Program-made: the position numbers and the translations under genes
Origin: Candidatus Aminicenantota bacterium
Lineage (GTDB): Bacteria > Acidobacteriota > Aminicenantia > Aminicenantales > UBA8522
Direction: 5' to 3'
DNA length: 5,396 nt
Assembly (NCBI GenBank): GCA_003524335.1
Contig: DQHV01000156.1
Span: 1 to 5,396, forward strand
In this document: positions 5,180 through 5,396 of the stretch, piece after piece
Layout of the letters: each line of letters opens with the position of its first letter
Numbering within the stretch: the first letter of the stretch is position 1
Notes under the pieces: generated by a model
Database searches by the model: none
Seen by the model: the letters and a program-made list of their open reading frames with translations, nothing else
Told to the model about the DNA's origin: nothing

Positions 5180-5396
5180 ATGAAATGCCCGCGGTGCCAG
5201 AACGATAATCCCGAAGGGACGCGCTTTTGCGGCCGCTGCGGCCGGGAGCTCGCCGGATCGGGCGATACCGCCGCCTCCGGGACGGCGACCTTCCAAACGC
5301 CCTCCCGGGGCCTCGAGCGGGGCACGACCTTCGCCCGCCGGTTCGAGATCATCGAGGAGATCGGCAAGGGCGGCATGGGCACCGTCTACAAGGCCT
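5180..5396 (+). CDS. Zinc-ribbon Ser/Thr protein kinase (PknB-like), N-terminal part
   Basis: The first 72 codons are present and the frame is open at the right edge. Residues 1-20 hold a zinc ribbon, C3-x2-C6 and C17-x2-C20 (MKCPRCQNDN...RFCGRCG). A Ser/Thr/Gly-rich linker (about 25-50) follows. Then RFEIIEEIGKGGMGTVYKA starts a eukaryotic-type kinase domain, with the glycine-rich ATP loop G62-K-G-G-M-G67. The family transfers the gamma-phosphate of ATP to Ser/Thr of proteins. The lysine, HRD and DFG motifs lie beyond the window, so activity and any transmembrane or sensor domain cannot be judged. Zinc-ribbon heads on such kinases recur in Acidobacteriota- and Aminicenantes-like genomes, as I recall. 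There is no good Shine-Dalgarno (only AAGGG 13 nt away), yet the ATG fits because the ribbon begins at residue 3. No signal peptide, so the N-terminus is cytoplasmic. Confidence 0.9.
   Translation, partial: MKCPRCQNDNPEGTRFCGRCGRELAGSGDTAASGTATFQTPSRGLERGTTFARRFEIIEEIGKGGMGTVYKA

Noticed and set aside
1..5396. CRISPR array, phage or defence island
   Set aside because: No regularly spaced direct repeats, Cas, restriction, retron or toxin-antitoxin protein is visible. The only mobile feature is the IS4-type remnant.

Overview
The window looks like a chromosome segment from a Gram-negative bacterium of moderately high to high GC. A secreted subtilase with fibronectin type III domains, an outer-membrane barrel-like protein, and a Ser/Thr kinase opening with a zinc ribbon (start MKCPRCQNDNPEG) together recall Candidatus Aminicenantes (former OP8) or nearby Acidobacteriota-like lineages. 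That assignment is pattern recall, not proof.

Left block (1-2940, minus strand): a two-gene unit read right to left. A sigma70-type promoter (TTGACA, 17 bp, TATCTT; 2912-2940) leads into a signal-peptide-bearing S8 protease (846-2852). After 33 bp comes a second exported protein that resembles an outer-membrane beta-barrel (1-812) and runs off the left edge. Both act in the envelope or outside the cell. Sampled 60-base lines are clearly less GC-rich here (42% and 48%) than in the right block (68%).

Middle block (2939-3812): a complete insertion element of 856 bp (2948-3803), bounded by imperfect CAG...CTG terminal inverted repeats and a perfect 9-bp target duplication AAGTGAAAT. Its IS4-type transposase gene has lost its middle: 36 N-terminal codons are fused out of frame to the C-terminal catalytic part. 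It is therefore a non-autonomous remnant. It sits exactly at the upstream edge of the protease promoter's -35 box.

Intergenic block (3813-4085): no credible gene, but dense inverted repeats. These include a 95-base cloverleaf-like palindrome (3891-3985) and two smaller palindromes (3996-4019), followed by a promoter (4026-4054) and ribosome binding site for the next gene.

Right block (4086-5396, plus strand, GC-rich): a sugar-phosphate nucleotidyltransferase-like protein (4086-5009), a hairpin-rich spacer, and the first 72 codons of a zinc-ribbon Ser/Thr protein kinase (5180 to the edge). Removing the element and one target copy leaves the protease unit and the nucleotidyltransferase as divergent neighbours about 368 bp apart. 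I see no CRISPR array, rRNA or tRNA. The most original material is the IS/promoter junction and the structured palindrome beside it.
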